A DNA stretch of 64,000 nucleotides from Prolixibacteraceae bacterium JC049 (GTDB lineage Bacteria > Bacteroidota > Bacteroidia > Bacteroidales > Prolixibacteraceae). Where the stretch lies: contig SACZ01000003.1 in NCBI GenBank assembly GCA_023369685.1, positions 272,818-336,817 of the forward strand, written 5' to 3'. This document shows, piece by piece, positions 7,893 through 17,223 of this stretch (positions are counted from its first letter, which is position 1; every line of letters starts with the position of its first letter). Both the position numbers and the translations under genes were made by a program. The notes beneath the pieces are model-generated. The model was not told where the DNA came from, ran no database searches, and saw nothing but the letters and a program-made list of their open reading frames with translations.

Positions 7893-9260
7893 TTAAATAC
7901 TATCAATCACATCTTTTAGAAGTGAATTGTAGTCAATTACATTATTCGGTTTGGGAGAGTAACCTAAGATTACCACAGCCAGATCAAGCGAAGGGATAAT
8001 AAATATACGTTGCCCATCATGTCCGTTGCATGAATAGGCATCGGTTGGTACATCCTTCAAGTACTTGCTTTTATTAAGCCAGAAACAGCTACCGTATATT
8101 CCGTTACTATCTTTGGTTGGGGTAGTGATTTTTTTAATCCAGTCGGTTGGCAGTATTTGTTGGCCATTGAATTCCCCATTTTGAAGATGTAATAATGCGT
8201 AGCGTGCATAGTCGCGAGCACTAGCATAGATGTAAGATGAGCCCACTAGTGTTCCCGTAGGGTCGACTTCTAAAATGGCACGACTCATCCCTATCTTGTT
8301 GAAAAGTGCTTGATAGCTGTATTTATAATAGGCATCGTCGTTGTCAAATTGCTGTCGCATTACATAGTTGACAATATTGGTAGAGCCAGAAGAGTAAAGC
8401 CATTTATCACCTGGCTTTTGTTCTTTGGGTTTGCTGAATGCATATTGAGCGAAATCTCTTTCGGCATAAAGCATTGATGTAACATCTGTTCTCGATCCGT
8501 ATCCTTCATTCCATTGAAGGCCGCTCTCCATGCGCATTAAGTCGTCGAGTGTAATGTTCTTACGTTCATCGTTTTCCCAGGCAGTTAATCCGGTTGGTTT
8601 TCGTTCATCGATGAGTCCTTTTTGAACCATTGTACCAGCTAAGGTATTGGTGAAACTTTTAGCCATCGACCATCCCAATAATCTGGTTTTAGAATTGAAG
8701 CCAGATTTATATCCTTCTACTACAGGTAGTCCTTTGTGTAAAATGACAAATGCAAAAATATTACCGCCGTATGCATCCTTTTCTATCACTTGCTCTTTTA
8801 GGTTTTTTAACTTTTCTGTAGGATGAATTGGAGGAACTATTTCGCCTAATGGCCACAGAGTTGTATCGGGATTATATATTGGGTGAATACTTTCAGGGAA
8901 TTTTATTGCTCTTAACTTTTGCTCATCAGAAGACTGATTAAGTAGTGTTGCCCCAAATCCATCCCGATAAATTGCTTTCGATTTTCCCCAGAGAAAAGTA
9001 CTGGTAACCGATCTCTCTTTATAGTTTACTTTGTTGGTTACATATTTTATAAATGAGAAATGTAAATCCAGATTTTCAACATCGGCTTGCTTTCGTTCTG
9101 AAGTGAATATTGCCGAACATAGATACTTGGCCGGATAACCAGTAATCACAGGCATTAGCTTATTGATGAACCAAACACCACCCAGTATCGCAAGTACTAG
9201 AAGGAATATTAGCGACTTAGCAATAAAGCGCCTTTTTGAACTTTTATTGTGACTTCTCAT
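7893..9260 (-). CDS. Serine hydrolase, class C beta-lactamase family, membrane anchored
   Basis: A 455-aa protein with a basic N-terminus and one membrane segment (residues about 13-33), then a large extracytoplasmic domain of the beta-lactamase/transpeptidase-like family (PF00144). The GWSMAKSFTN segment holds the SxxK motif with the nucleophilic serine and lysine. The WLYSSGSTN segment supplies the tyrosine of the YxN-type motif. DLMRMESGLQW and YASARDYARYALL are other typical blocks, and HDGQRIFIIP corresponds to the HxG/KTG region. Such proteins act as esterases, D-aminopeptidases or peptidases, not necessarily as beta-lactamases. It stands alone between the lipoprotein and the TetR operon. 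Confidence 0.88.
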   Translation of the reverse strand: MRSHNKSSKRRFIAKSLIFLLVLAILGGVWFINKLMPVITGYPAKYLCSAIFTSERKQADVENLDLHFSFIKYVTNKVNYKERSVTSTFLWGKSKAIYRDGFGATLLNQSSDEQKLRAIKFPESIHPIYNPDTTLWPLGEIVPPIHPTEKLKNLKEQVIEKDAYGGNIFAFVILHKGLPVVEGYKSGFNSKTRLLGWSMAKSFTNTLAGTMVQKGLIDERKPTGLTAWENDERKNITLDDLMRMESGLQWNEGYGSRTDVTSMLYAERDFAQYAFSKPKEQKPGDKWLYSSGSTNIVNYVMRQQFDNDDAYYKYSYQALFNKIGMSRAILEVDPTGTLVGSSYIYASARDYARYALLHLQNGEFNGQQILPTDWIKKITTPTKDSNGIYGSCFWLNKSKYLKDVPTDAYSCNGHDGQRIFIIPSLDLAVVILGYSPKPNNVIDYNSLLKDVIDSI

Positions 9261-9427
9261 GAGTGTTCTTTTTTTGAATAAGCATCAAATATGGAGTGTT
9301 GAAAGTATTCAATTTTTTCGAAAGATAAGGAGTTGGTTCGAAAGAAATGGAAGAAGAGTTTGATTGTATTGTTAATTACAAGTATAAATAAATCAGCTTT
9401 AAAGTGTTAAAAATAGGTTTTGATGAA

Positions 9428-9455
9428 TTGGATTCTCATAAAAATAATACATTTG
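9428..9455 (+). promoter_or_regulatory. Promoter of the TetR/efflux operon
   Basis: TACATTTG at 9448-9455 matches the TAnnTTTG consensus, with TTG at 9428-9430 seventeen bases upstream. The expected start of transcription is near 9462, just before the dyad at 9468-9481. Confidence 0.6.
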
Positions 9456-9467
9456 CAATAAATAATA

Positions 9468-9481
9468 AATGAGTATTCATT
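9468..9481. promoter_or_regulatory. Probable TetR operator (imperfect palindrome)
   Basis: AATGAGTATTCATT is a 14-base dyad with 12 of 14 symmetrical positions. It sits between the -7 element and the tetR ATG at 9495, where binding by the encoded regulator would block transcription. Autorepression is inferred from the position. Confidence 0.5.
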
Positions 9482-9494
9482 CATTTAAAAGAAA

Positions 9495-10076
9495 ATGGCA
9501 AGAGCTATAGATACAACCAAATTAGAACGAGTAAAAGAAACAGCAATGGAACTGATTGTGGATCGTGGATATGGGGGAGCATCCATATCGATGATTGCCA
9601 AGAAAGCCGCTGTTGCTGAAGGATATTTATATCGATTTTACGGAAGTAAACTCGACTTGGTAAATGATTTATTGTTTGAACAGATGAAATCCTTATTGGA
9701 GATAATTGAGGATTTGTTCCATCGCTATGATACCATTAACGAGATTCTTTCGGGAGTAATAAAAGAACTATTCAAACGGGGAGAGGCTAATCCAACTCAT
9801 GTGAAATTTGTGTATGTGTTGGTGCACGATTATAGTTTTAGACTGAAAGAAGAACAGCGAAACTCCATTTTTGAAGTGAGTGAACGGATTAAGAACCTGG
9901 GAGTGGAGAATGGTGAAATTCGCAATTCGGTATCCGAGGAAGAGGTCTTTATAATGTTTTTGATGCACCCTGTTCAGTATATGAATTTTCGATTTAAAGG
10001 CTTATTTCATAAAACAGGTTGGGAAGAAAAGGACATCGAAAATGTAATTGAATTTGGACTGAATGCTTTAAAGTAA
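9495..10076 (+). CDS. TetR/AcrR family transcriptional regulator
   Basis: A 193-aa one-domain repressor. Residues about 10-58 form the TetR DNA-binding domain: ISMIAKKAAVAEGYLYRFYG is the helix-turn-helix with the YxYFxxK-like end (YLYRFYGSK). The remaining helical part is the ligand-binding domain and is not informative about the ligand. It is the first gene of an operon with TolC-, HlyD- and ABC-2-type genes, with TolC starting 4 bases after its stop, so it most likely senses a substrate of this exporter and represses its own operon through the dyad at 9468-9481. Confidence 0.92.
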   Translation: MARAIDTTKLERVKETAMELIVDRGYGGASISMIAKKAAVAEGYLYRFYGSKLDLVNDLLFEQMKSLLEIIEDLFHRYDTINEILSGVIKELFKRGEANPTHVKFVYVLVHDYSFRLKEEQRNSIFEVSERIKNLGVENGEIRNSVSEEEVFIMFLMHPVQYMNFRFKGLFHKTGWEEKDIENVIEFGLNALK

Positions 10077-10080
10077 GATA

Positions 10081-11604
10081 ATGTTAGGAGGAAGTAGAAC
10101 TATTAAACTAGGAGTGTTAGGACTTTTCTTTTGCGGTACTTTATATGCCCAGGAGAAATCGTTGACATTCGAGCAGGCAGCAGCAATTGCATTCAAGCAA
10201 AACCCGCTGATGGAGCAGGGAAAGCTGCAGTTAAAGCAAAGAGAACAGGAAGAAAAAGCAGCATGGGGATTATATGTGCCTAGGCTAGGATTGGAGGCTT
10301 CGTATGTGCATCTTCAAAAGGATTTAAGCATCGACTTAAGTCCGATTAGAGATGCCATCACTCCGTTGTATCAGGCCTTGGGGAATTTTGGGCAGTTTTC
10401 AGGTGTACCCAACCCCGATCCGGCAACAAATAGTGTGATGCCTGTTTTGCCTGGTAATGTTTCAACCAAAGTAATGCGGGATAAATTACAGGCTGGACTA
10501 ACTCAGGTGATGAATACCAATTGGAACCAAACGGTGCAGAAGCAAAACTTTGGTCGTGTGTCGGCACAAGTTGTTTGGCCATTATTTACCGGAGGGAAAA
10601 TTAAGGCTGCGAACAATGTGGCAAAAATCAGAAAAGGAGAAGCCAGTGAGCAGATTCGTGTGAACGAGGCAAAGCTGATGAGCGAATTGGTAGAGCGTTA
10701 TTATGGATTGTGTTTAGCTTATGAAGCTTTAGATGTGAGAAAGCAAGTGCTTGAAGCAATGAATAAACACATGTCGGATGCACAGAAACTTTTCGATGAA
10801 GGTATAATTGCCAAAGCAGAATTGTTGCATGCCAAGTTGTATCATGCACAAGCCGATCGAGAGGTGAAGAAGGCGCAACGCCAACTCGATATTGTGACAG
10901 AGGCATTAAATAATACGCTGGGAGAAGAGAAACTATTGGATATTAAACCAGCAAGCCGATTGTTTTATATGAAACAAATTGAAGATCTGGTTTATTTTCA
11001 GGAAAATGCCAATAGAAACAATGCTATGTTAAAGCAGGTGGATGCCAAGCATGCATTGACAAAGCAAAAAATAAAGGCTGCTCAGGCCGAATATTTTCCA
11101 ACGGTTGCAGCAACAGCCAGCTACGATTTATACAATAAGAACTTGTCGTTATTAACTCCCGAAGCAATGGTTGGAGTAGGATTGAAATGGACATTGTTTG
11201 ATGGGGTGGCCAGAACCCGAAAAGTAAAAGCTGCTCACTTAATCTCCGATAGAGTTGCTTCAATAAAAGAGAAAGCTTCAGCAGATATTTCAATGGGAAT
11301 TTCGAAGTTCTATCAGGATATTCAAATGCAGATGGAGCAATTGGATGAGTTAAATACTGCAATGGAATTTGCTACCGAATATGTACATGTTCGAAATAAA
11401 GCCTTTTCGGAAGGAATGGCCACTTCAACCGAAGTGGTTGATGCCAACCTGGCCATAGCAAAAGTGAAAATTGAGCGCTTAAAAGCCATTTATAAGTACG
11501 ATGTGGCATTGGCGCATTTGTTGGAATTAAGCGGACTGGATGATCAGTTTTTAACTTACATGAAGAGTGAGTCGGCTCAGTTTGAATCGTATCAGAAAAA
11601 GTAA
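10081..11604 (+). CDS. TolC family outer membrane efflux protein
   Basis: A 507-aa outer membrane channel with a signal peptide ending near TLYAQ (about residue 23). The LTFEQAAAIAFKQNPLMEQGKLQL block is the typical start of the outer membrane efflux protein domain, and the second repeat (ADISMGISKFYQDIQMQMEQL and EGMATSTEVVDANLAIAKVK) shows the TolC internal duplication. Coiled-coil-like stretches match the periplasmic tunnel. It would form the outer-membrane exit for the exporter encoded by the following three genes. The gap to tetR is 4 bases, so the two are cotranscribed. Confidence 0.92.
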   Translation: MLGGSRTIKLGVLGLFFCGTLYAQEKSLTFEQAAAIAFKQNPLMEQGKLQLKQREQEEKAAWGLYVPRLGLEASYVHLQKDLSIDLSPIRDAITPLYQALGNFGQFSGVPNPDPATNSVMPVLPGNVSTKVMRDKLQAGLTQVMNTNWNQTVQKQNFGRVSAQVVWPLFTGGKIKAANNVAKIRKGEASEQIRVNEAKLMSELVERYYGLCLAYEALDVRKQVLEAMNKHMSDAQKLFDEGIIAKAELLHAKLYHAQADREVKKAQRQLDIVTEALNNTLGEEKLLDIKPASRLFYMKQIEDLVYFQENANRNNAMLKQVDAKHALTKQKIKAAQAEYFPTVAATASYDLYNKNLSLLTPEAMVGVGLKWTLFDGVARTRKVKAAHLISDRVASIKEKASADISMGISKFYQDIQMQMEQLDELNTAMEFATEYVHVRNKAFSEGMATSTEVVDANLAIAKVKIERLKAIYKYDVALAHLLELSGLDDQFLTYMKSESAQFESYQKK

Positions 11605-11622
11605 TTGGAAAAAATTAGACAG

Positions 11623-12615
11623 ATGAATAAAACAAAAAATAGCATAGCTGGAATTGTAATAATTGGAATCGTTTTATTTCTAGGATATACCATTTGGCTT
11701 ATTTCTAAGCCTGTTCCCACCGAGATCCAAGGAGAAGTAGAAGCCAGTGAGATGAAAGTGGCCTCGAAACTAATTGGCCGAATTGATAGTTTGCCGGTAA
11801 AAAAAGGAATGTCGATCAAAAAGGGCGACTTGCTTTTTAGAATTGTAAGTCCGGAAGTTACGGCAAAAATGAATCAGGCACAGGGAGCGCAGTTGGCTGC
11901 AGAGGCGCAGCAATTGAAAGCTTCAAACGGAGCACGACCACAAGATATTCAAGCAGCATTCAATGTGTATCAGAAGGCAAAGGCAGCAGCCGAGTTTGCA
12001 CGAAAAACATTTGTTCGCATTAAAAATCTTCATGCCGAAGGAGTAATTCCGGAGCAAAAACGCGATGAAGTAGAAACTAAAATGATTGCCGCCTTAGAAA
12101 CAGAAAAGGCAGCTAAAGCAATCTGGGAAAAAGCCAAGTCGGGAGCTCGTTTGGAAGATAAGAAAGCTGCTGCTGCTTTAGTGAAAAGAGCACAAGGTGC
12201 TGTGGAAGAGGTGCAGTCATACATGAACGAAACATTGATCTTTGCTCCTGAAAACGGAGAGATTGCCAATATCATTGCAGAAAACGGAGAGCTAGTTCCT
12301 GCAGGATTTCCTGTTGTGAGCTTAGTCGACTTAGAAGATGTGTGGGTAACTTTCAATCTAAGAGAAGATTATTTGGCTAAAATAAAAATGGGTTCTGTAT
12401 TTGAAGCTCGCTTTCCTGCTTTGGGTATGAAAAAGGTGAAGCTAAAAGTGAGTTACATTCATGTACAAGCTGCTTATGCCAATTGGAATGCCACAAAAAC
12501 AATGGGCGATTTCGATATGAAAACCTTTGAAGTACAAGCACGACCAGTGGAGAAAGTAGATGGTTTACGTCCGGGAATGAGTGCTTTGGTTAATTGGGAT
12601 GAAGTAGGACAATAG
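11623..12615 (+). CDS. HlyD/EmrA-type membrane fusion protein
   Basis: Periplasmic adaptor of 330 aa. I chose ATG 11623 (MNKTKNSIAG), 18 bases after the in-frame TTG at 11605. One membrane segment lies at about residues 8-27. The biotinyl/lipoyl-like half motifs are EASEMKVASKLIGRIDSLPVK and, after the hairpin, NETLIFAPENGEIANIIAEN. Between them is a long Ala-, Lys- and Glu-rich coiled-coil hairpin (about residues 85-195). The C-terminal beta domain includes DLEDVWVTFNLREDYL. It would link the TolC channel to the two permeases that follow. Confidence 0.9.
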   Translation: MNKTKNSIAGIVIIGIVLFLGYTIWLISKPVPTEIQGEVEASEMKVASKLIGRIDSLPVKKGMSIKKGDLLFRIVSPEVTAKMNQAQGAQLAAEAQQLKASNGARPQDIQAAFNVYQKAKAAAEFARKTFVRIKNLHAEGVIPEQKRDEVETKMIAALETEKAAKAIWEKAKSGARLEDKKAAAALVKRAQGAVEEVQSYMNETLIFAPENGEIANIIAENGELVPAGFPVVSLVDLEDVWVTFNLREDYLAKIKMGSVFEARFPALGMKKVKLKVSYIHVQAAYANWNATKTMGDFDMKTFEVQARPVEKVDGLRPGMSALVNWDEVGQ

Positions 12616-12648
12616 TTGCATTTACAGTGTTTAGTAATTTGAAAAAGA

Positions 12649-13830
12649 ATGAATAAAGCTGGAAATAATACTATGTGGAGTGTAATTACCCGTGAAATTG
12701 GGCGAATGCGCAGACATGGAGTCTATATTTTTATCACGCTCATTGGTCCGCTATTTGCCATGTGGCTGTTGATGGAAATATTTAGCCAGGGGGTGCCCAG
12801 AGATTTGCCCGTTGCAGTGGTCGATTTAGATCATACCTCAATGGCAGCTAAGGTGAGCCGAATGGTTGACGAGACTTCTATTGCGAAAGTGCAAGAGCAG
12901 CATCCTAGTGTGTGGTCGGCTAAGCAAAGTATGGAACTAGGGAATATTCAGGCCATAGTAGTTATTCCTAAAAATACCGAAAAGCAAATTCTGAAAGGCG
13001 AAGGAGCAAACTTGGCATTCTATGTAAATAATACCAACTCGTTGCAAGGAGGTTTGCTGAAAAGTGGTGTGTTGAAAACACTAAAGACACTTTCTACAGG
13101 AATAAAACTGACCACAGCGAAGAAGATGGGATTGCCTGAGGAAAAAGCAATGGGAAGAGTAATGCCGGTGCGACTAGTTGCTCATCGATTGTTTAACCCA
13201 TTTACCAATTACTCTTATTTCTTAACAGCGGGGATTTTGCCTGTTTTTCTAGTTGTTTTTGTGTTGATGTCGGCAATTTATGCCATTGGAATTGAATTGA
13301 AAGAGGGGACCGGAAAACAATGGCTCGAAAGTGCAGGCAATAGTATAACTGTTGCTGTTACCGGAAAACTTCTTCCATACACACTAATACTGATGGTAGT
13401 AACAATGGTGATGAATTACATTCTGTTTTCTTACTTGGGAACACCTCTTCATGGTAGTTTCGGTATGATTTTAATTGCAGAATTATTAATGATTGTTACC
13501 TATCAGTTGATTGCCGTTGCTATTCTGGCTTTAACAGCCAATATGCGATTGGCGTTATCGTTCGGGGTTGCTTATAGTATGATGGCACTTACCTTTTCGG
13601 GATTGACATTTCCCCGAATTGGAATGCCATACATTGCCGATTTGTATGCAGCTATTTTTCCCTATTCATACTGGTTGAAAATATTTCTGGGACAATCGTT
13701 ACGCGGAGAACCAATGGTAAATGGAGTGGGAAATTTATATGTGTTTTTCATATTCATAACCATCGGCTTTTTATTAATGCCGAAGTTGAAAACGGTGCTA
13801 GCCAATGAGAAATATTGGGGAAAAGAATAA
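12649..13830 (+). CDS. ABC-2 type permease, first of a pair
   Basis: A 393-aa membrane protein of the ABC-2 (YhhJ/YbhR-like) permease family. One N-terminal transmembrane segment (about residues 24-46, HGVYIFITLIGPLFAMWLLM) is followed by a large extracytoplasmic domain with the typical VAVVDLDHTSMA motif, and then by about five C-terminal transmembrane segments. The pattern FNPFTNYSYFLTAGILPVFL before the second membrane span is characteristic of the family. It pairs with the next gene, probably as a heterodimer. No nucleotide-binding subunit is encoded in the operon. Confidence 0.88.
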   Translation: MNKAGNNTMWSVITREIGRMRRHGVYIFITLIGPLFAMWLLMEIFSQGVPRDLPVAVVDLDHTSMAAKVSRMVDETSIAKVQEQHPSVWSAKQSMELGNIQAIVVIPKNTEKQILKGEGANLAFYVNNTNSLQGGLLKSGVLKTLKTLSTGIKLTTAKKMGLPEEKAMGRVMPVRLVAHRLFNPFTNYSYFLTAGILPVFLVVFVLMSAIYAIGIELKEGTGKQWLESAGNSITVAVTGKLLPYTLILMVVTMVMNYILFSYLGTPLHGSFGMILIAELLMIVTYQLIAVAILALTANMRLALSFGVAYSMMALTFSGLTFPRIGMPYIADLYAAIFPYSYWLKIFLGQSLRGEPMVNGVGNLYVFFIFITIGFLLMPKLKTVLANEKYWGKE

Positions 13831-13843
13831 GTAGAGGACAGTT

Positions 13844-15049
13844 ATGCTAAAAAAGATAAAAGATAATATATCGGAGTTAGGCTTTCATTTTAATAATGAG
13901 CTTAAAACTGTGTTTTCTGATTCGGGAGCAGTGCTATTGCTGGTTGCAGCGGTACTAATGTATCCTATTTTTTATTCAATAGCTTATTCGGGAGAAGCTT
14001 TACGTGATCTGAATATAGCTATTGTCGATTTGGATAATACGGGAACCAGCCGAAAATTGACTCGAATTGCAGACGCAACAGAACAGTTGAAAGTGGCTAC
14101 TCATTCGCCTAGCTTAAAAGAGGCAAAAGAGCTGTTTAATGCGGGAGATGTGAATGGAGTATTGCTTATTCCCGAAGGATTTGAGAAAAAGATATTTCGA
14201 GGAGAAACATCGCCATTGAGTGTTTATTGCGATGTGAGTTATTTCTTGATGTATAAGCAAGCATTAACTGGTGCTACTTATGCTTCTTCGGCATTAGGGG
14301 CAGGTGTGGAGATAAAGCGATTGATGGCGCAAGGTTATCCCGATGAAAAGGTAGCTGCCATGCGCGAGCCTTTGGCGGTGAAAACCTATACGCTTTACAA
14401 CCCGTTAAGTGGTTATGGAACTTTTGTGATGCCTGGAATGATGTTGTTGATTATTCAGCAGACATTGCTGATTGGTATTGGCGTTGTTGGTGGAACACGA
14501 AGAGAGAGACACCAGTTTTATCCGGAACTGGGAAGTGGATCCATAGGCAAAACAGCGATGATGTTATGGGGGAAAGCTTCGGCATATTTACTTATTTACC
14601 TGATAAATGCCATTTTTAATTTTATCTGGATAAACCGATGGTTTCGATTTCCTGAAAAAGGAAGCTTAATGGATGTGCTGATATTAATGGTGCCATTCCT
14701 TTTGGCTACTGCATTTTTAGGTTTAGCTGTTTCGGTTTTATTCCGAAAAAGGGTGCATGCCATGTTGTTTTTAACCTTCTCGTCTCCAATTGTATTGTTT
14801 TTAAGTGGTATTTCATGGCCGGCTCAATCTATACCAACAGCTATTTATAAAATAGCTCAAGTATTGCCAAGCACATTAATGGTACCTGCCTATTTGAGAG
14901 TTCGTACCATGGGAGTAGAGTTATTTCAGGTAAATAAAGAACTTTCAATGATGATTTTACAAGTAGCTATTTATTGGTTATTGGCTACTGTTGCTTACCA
15001 AATTACCTTTAAATTCAAGCAGAAAAAGGAAAAAATGGCAAATAATTGA
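13844..15049 (+). CDS. ABC-2 type permease, second of a pair
   Basis: A 401-aa paralogue of the preceding gene with the same architecture: membrane segment at about residues 28-48 (GAVLLLVAAVLMYPIFYSIA), extracytoplasmic domain with NIAIVDLDNTGTSRKLTR, then the YNPLSGYGTFVMPGMMLLII motif and four or five C-terminal spans. The 13-base gap to the first permease indicates cotranscription. With TetR, TolC and HlyD partners it fits an efflux system for a small hydrophobic compound. The absence of an ATPase gene is the odd point. It is the last gene before the terminator at 15158-15195. Confidence 0.88.
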   Translation: MLKKIKDNISELGFHFNNELKTVFSDSGAVLLLVAAVLMYPIFYSIAYSGEALRDLNIAIVDLDNTGTSRKLTRIADATEQLKVATHSPSLKEAKELFNAGDVNGVLLIPEGFEKKIFRGETSPLSVYCDVSYFLMYKQALTGATYASSALGAGVEIKRLMAQGYPDEKVAAMREPLAVKTYTLYNPLSGYGTFVMPGMMLLIIQQTLLIGIGVVGGTRRERHQFYPELGSGSIGKTAMMLWGKASAYLLIYLINAIFNFIWINRWFRFPEKGSLMDVLILMVPFLLATAFLGLAVSVLFRKRVHAMLFLTFSSPIVLFLSGISWPAQSIPTAIYKIAQVLPSTLMVPAYLRVRTMGVELFQVNKELSMMILQVAIYWLLATVAYQITFKFKQKKEKMANN

Positions 15050-15157
15050 AAAAAAATAGAAATTTTCGAATAAAAAGATAACCTTTTCGAACTAACTGCG
15101 TAATAGAGTATAAATGCTTAGTTTAATTAGTTAGATTTAGAAAAGAGGAAGTACTGT

Positions 15158-15195
15158 AAAAGCACCACGCTCCAAAGAGATGGTGCTTTTCTTTT
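15158..15195. terminator. Terminator between the convergent exporter operon and the cytochrome gene
   Basis: Arms AAAAGCACCA (15158-15167) and TGGTGCTTTT (15181-15190) form a perfect 10-bp stem with T-rich flanks on both strands, so it probably works in both directions. Confidence 0.85.
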
Positions 15196-15210
15196 GTCTT
15201 TATTTTTGCG

Positions 15211-17046
15211 CTATAATGAAAGTACATATTCGGTCAGTTGATCCAACTCTTCATCTGTCAGATCTTTCCAAATACCATGTTTTTCCGTTGTAAATATTTC
15301 CTTCAAGGTGGCACTTCTACCATCGTGTAAATAAGGGCCTGTTCTCCAAATTTCAATTAAAGTAGGTGTATCCCATTTCTTAATTACATCGTATTGTCCC
15401 GGAGTTCCAATTTCGTGTTTGTTTCCATCGGTGAAATAGGGGCCGGAGTGGCATTGACCACATCGCATTGATTCAAATATTTTTTTCCCTTTTTCGGCTT
15501 TGGCACTAAGTTTTCCTTTTTGCAAGTAAGGACTAGGCACTGGTTTAAGCGATTTAAGGTAATGGTCTACCGCTTTTGCGTGTCCTTCATCTATCTGTAC
15601 AAACTGAATGTATTTGAATCCGGCTCTGACAGCTACTTCTGCACTAGCTCTAATGCCGCTAATCATTGCCGGAGGAGTGGCGTGTGAGAGAAGCATGCTT
15701 TTGCAGTTCTTCGGATTACCCATTCCATCATTTAATAAATCCCAGTTTAGACCGTCGGTACGTGCATCGTTAGGGTGACAACCTGTACATGCCTGCCACT
15801 TCTGGAAACAATAGGTGGCATCGTGAAAGTAAATTTCTCCCAATCGAATAGAATCCAATTTCAACTCAGGATTTAAAGCAATGGCTTTTATTTTCGACTT
15901 AGCTGAATTTTCTAAATCGATTACATTGATAGTATCCGAAAAGTACGAGGCAACATACAATGTATTCTGATTAATTTCAATGGCACGTGGTCCATTTCCT
16001 AAAACCGAAACTCGTTCTCTAATTCCAGATAGAAAGCGTAAGTCGTATGATAACTCTTCTTTGTTAATTGTTTCTTGCAAGCGTTTTACAAATGCAGGGT
16101 AATCGATTTTACTTACATCGTGTGTGCCCGAGTGAGCCACCAACAAGTGCTTGTCGGTACATTTTACTCCCCATGATCCGGCAGCTCCGTTTTCTGGTTC
16201 ATCCAGCAAAATTGTTGCCACGTATTGCTGTTGCTGCGCATCGATAACACTAATGGCACTGGTGTTCATCCAGCCTTGTTCCAACTGTGTGGTTGGAACC
16301 TGGAATCGGCCTAGGTTATGCGAGATAAACACATATTTACCATCGGGCGAAGCACAAATTCCGCGTAACGCATTACTACCATTGGCCAAATCGATATGCT
16401 TAATAACTTTCTTTTGCTGAATATCGATGATTGAAACAGCAGAAGTTACGGTATCTAAATCGGCCCTCTGGGCAGTTAGGAAATTGGCAACGTATAAATA
16501 TTTTTCATCGGCCGACAATGTCAGGCACATTGGTTGGCGCAATACCTCTATCTCGTCAGTTGCTTTGCCTTTTTTAAGGTCTATAAATGAAACTGAGTTG
16601 CTGTATTGATTGGCAACAAAAGCACTGCTACCCGTTTGGTCGGCCACCACATCGCATGCTCCCTTGCCTACAGGGATTTGCTGCTGTAGTTTTAAATCGT
16701 TAGTTGAAGCAACTAATAATTCTCCTTCAGAGAAGGAACATGCCACCAATAAATTTTCTTTGCTTAAGGTTACCCCCTTAGGAGGTAGAGGTGTTGTTAG
16801 TTCAAAATTCTTGTTTCCATTTTTTATGGCCACAACTTTATTAGCTGTTTTTCCGGCCACAAAAAGCGTGTGTGTCGATTTATCTAACACCATGCTCGTT
16901 GGTGAAAAATAAAAAGGTCGCTTTTTCGGTGTAAAAGCAGTAAAGCACAAAAAGATCGCTCCTATAATTAGGAATGAAGCGATGTATTTGATGCGGTTTA
17001 GCGGTTTCAGATTCTCAAATAACATCTTCATAGCCCTTTTCTTCAC
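15211..17046 (-). CDS. Beta-propeller / di-haem cytochrome c fusion protein
   Basis: A 611-aa exported redox protein. The N-terminal membrane segment (about residues 21-42) acts as a signal or anchor. Residues about 45-400 carry YVTN-type propeller repeats (TLFVAGKTANKVVAIKNG, KYLYVANFLTAQ, GKYVFISHNLGRF, NTLYVASYFSDTINVIDL). The C-terminal third has two haem c sites, CTGCH at 420-424 and CGQCH at 529-533, in the style of the di-haem cytochrome c peroxidase/MauG family (GRSATLKEIFTTEKHG near the end). The physiological substrate is unknown. An element TATATTTG at 17079-17086 lies about 40 bases upstream. Confidence 0.88.
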   Translation of the reverse strand: MKKRAMKMLFENLKPLNRIKYIASFLIIGAIFLCFTAFTPKKRPFYFSPTSMVLDKSTHTLFVAGKTANKVVAIKNGNKNFELTTPLPPKGVTLSKENLLVACSFSEGELLVASTNDLKLQQQIPVGKGACDVVADQTGSSAFVANQYSNSVSFIDLKKGKATDEIEVLRQPMCLTLSADEKYLYVANFLTAQRADLDTVTSAVSIIDIQQKKVIKHIDLANGSNALRGICASPDGKYVFISHNLGRFQVPTTQLEQGWMNTSAISVIDAQQQQYVATILLDEPENGAAGSWGVKCTDKHLLVAHSGTHDVSKIDYPAFVKRLQETINKEELSYDLRFLSGIRERVSVLGNGPRAIEINQNTLYVASYFSDTINVIDLENSAKSKIKAIALNPELKLDSIRLGEIYFHDATYCFQKWQACTGCHPNDARTDGLNWDLLNDGMGNPKNCKSMLLSHATPPAMISGIRASAEVAVRAGFKYIQFVQIDEGHAKAVDHYLKSLKPVPSPYLQKGKLSAKAEKGKKIFESMRCGQCHSGPYFTDGNKHEIGTPGQYDVIKKWDTPTLIEIWRTGPYLHDGRSATLKEIFTTEKHGIWKDLTDEELDQLTEYVLSL

Positions 17047-17078
17047 AGTATTTAATTTTTGCGGTTGGGGAAGTTGTT

Positions 17079-17086
17079 CAAATATA
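17079..17086 (-). promoter_or_regulatory. -7 element TATATTTG before the cytochrome gene
   Basis: Exact TAnnTTTG match on the minus strand, giving a leader of about 25 bases before the ATG at 17046. There is no clear -33 TTG at the right distance. Confidence 0.45.
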
Positions 17087-17182
17087 CATCAAAAAACAGA
17101 AAGCTATTTTCTGATGAGGGAGCCTATTTTCAACGCTTGGGTTTAACTTGATCTGGTTTTTTTGCGTAAAAAATAGAACGTT

Positions 17183-17211
17183 AAAGTCCTCCTCGAAATT
17201 GAGAAGGACTT
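17183..17211 (-). terminator. Possible terminator after the SDR gene
   Basis: On the minus strand AAGTCCT and AGGACTT arms with an inner CTC/GAG pair form a hairpin 13 bases after the stop codon. The T-run behind it is weak, so termination is only plausible. Confidence 0.45.
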
Positions 17212-17223
17212 ATATAGATCAAT

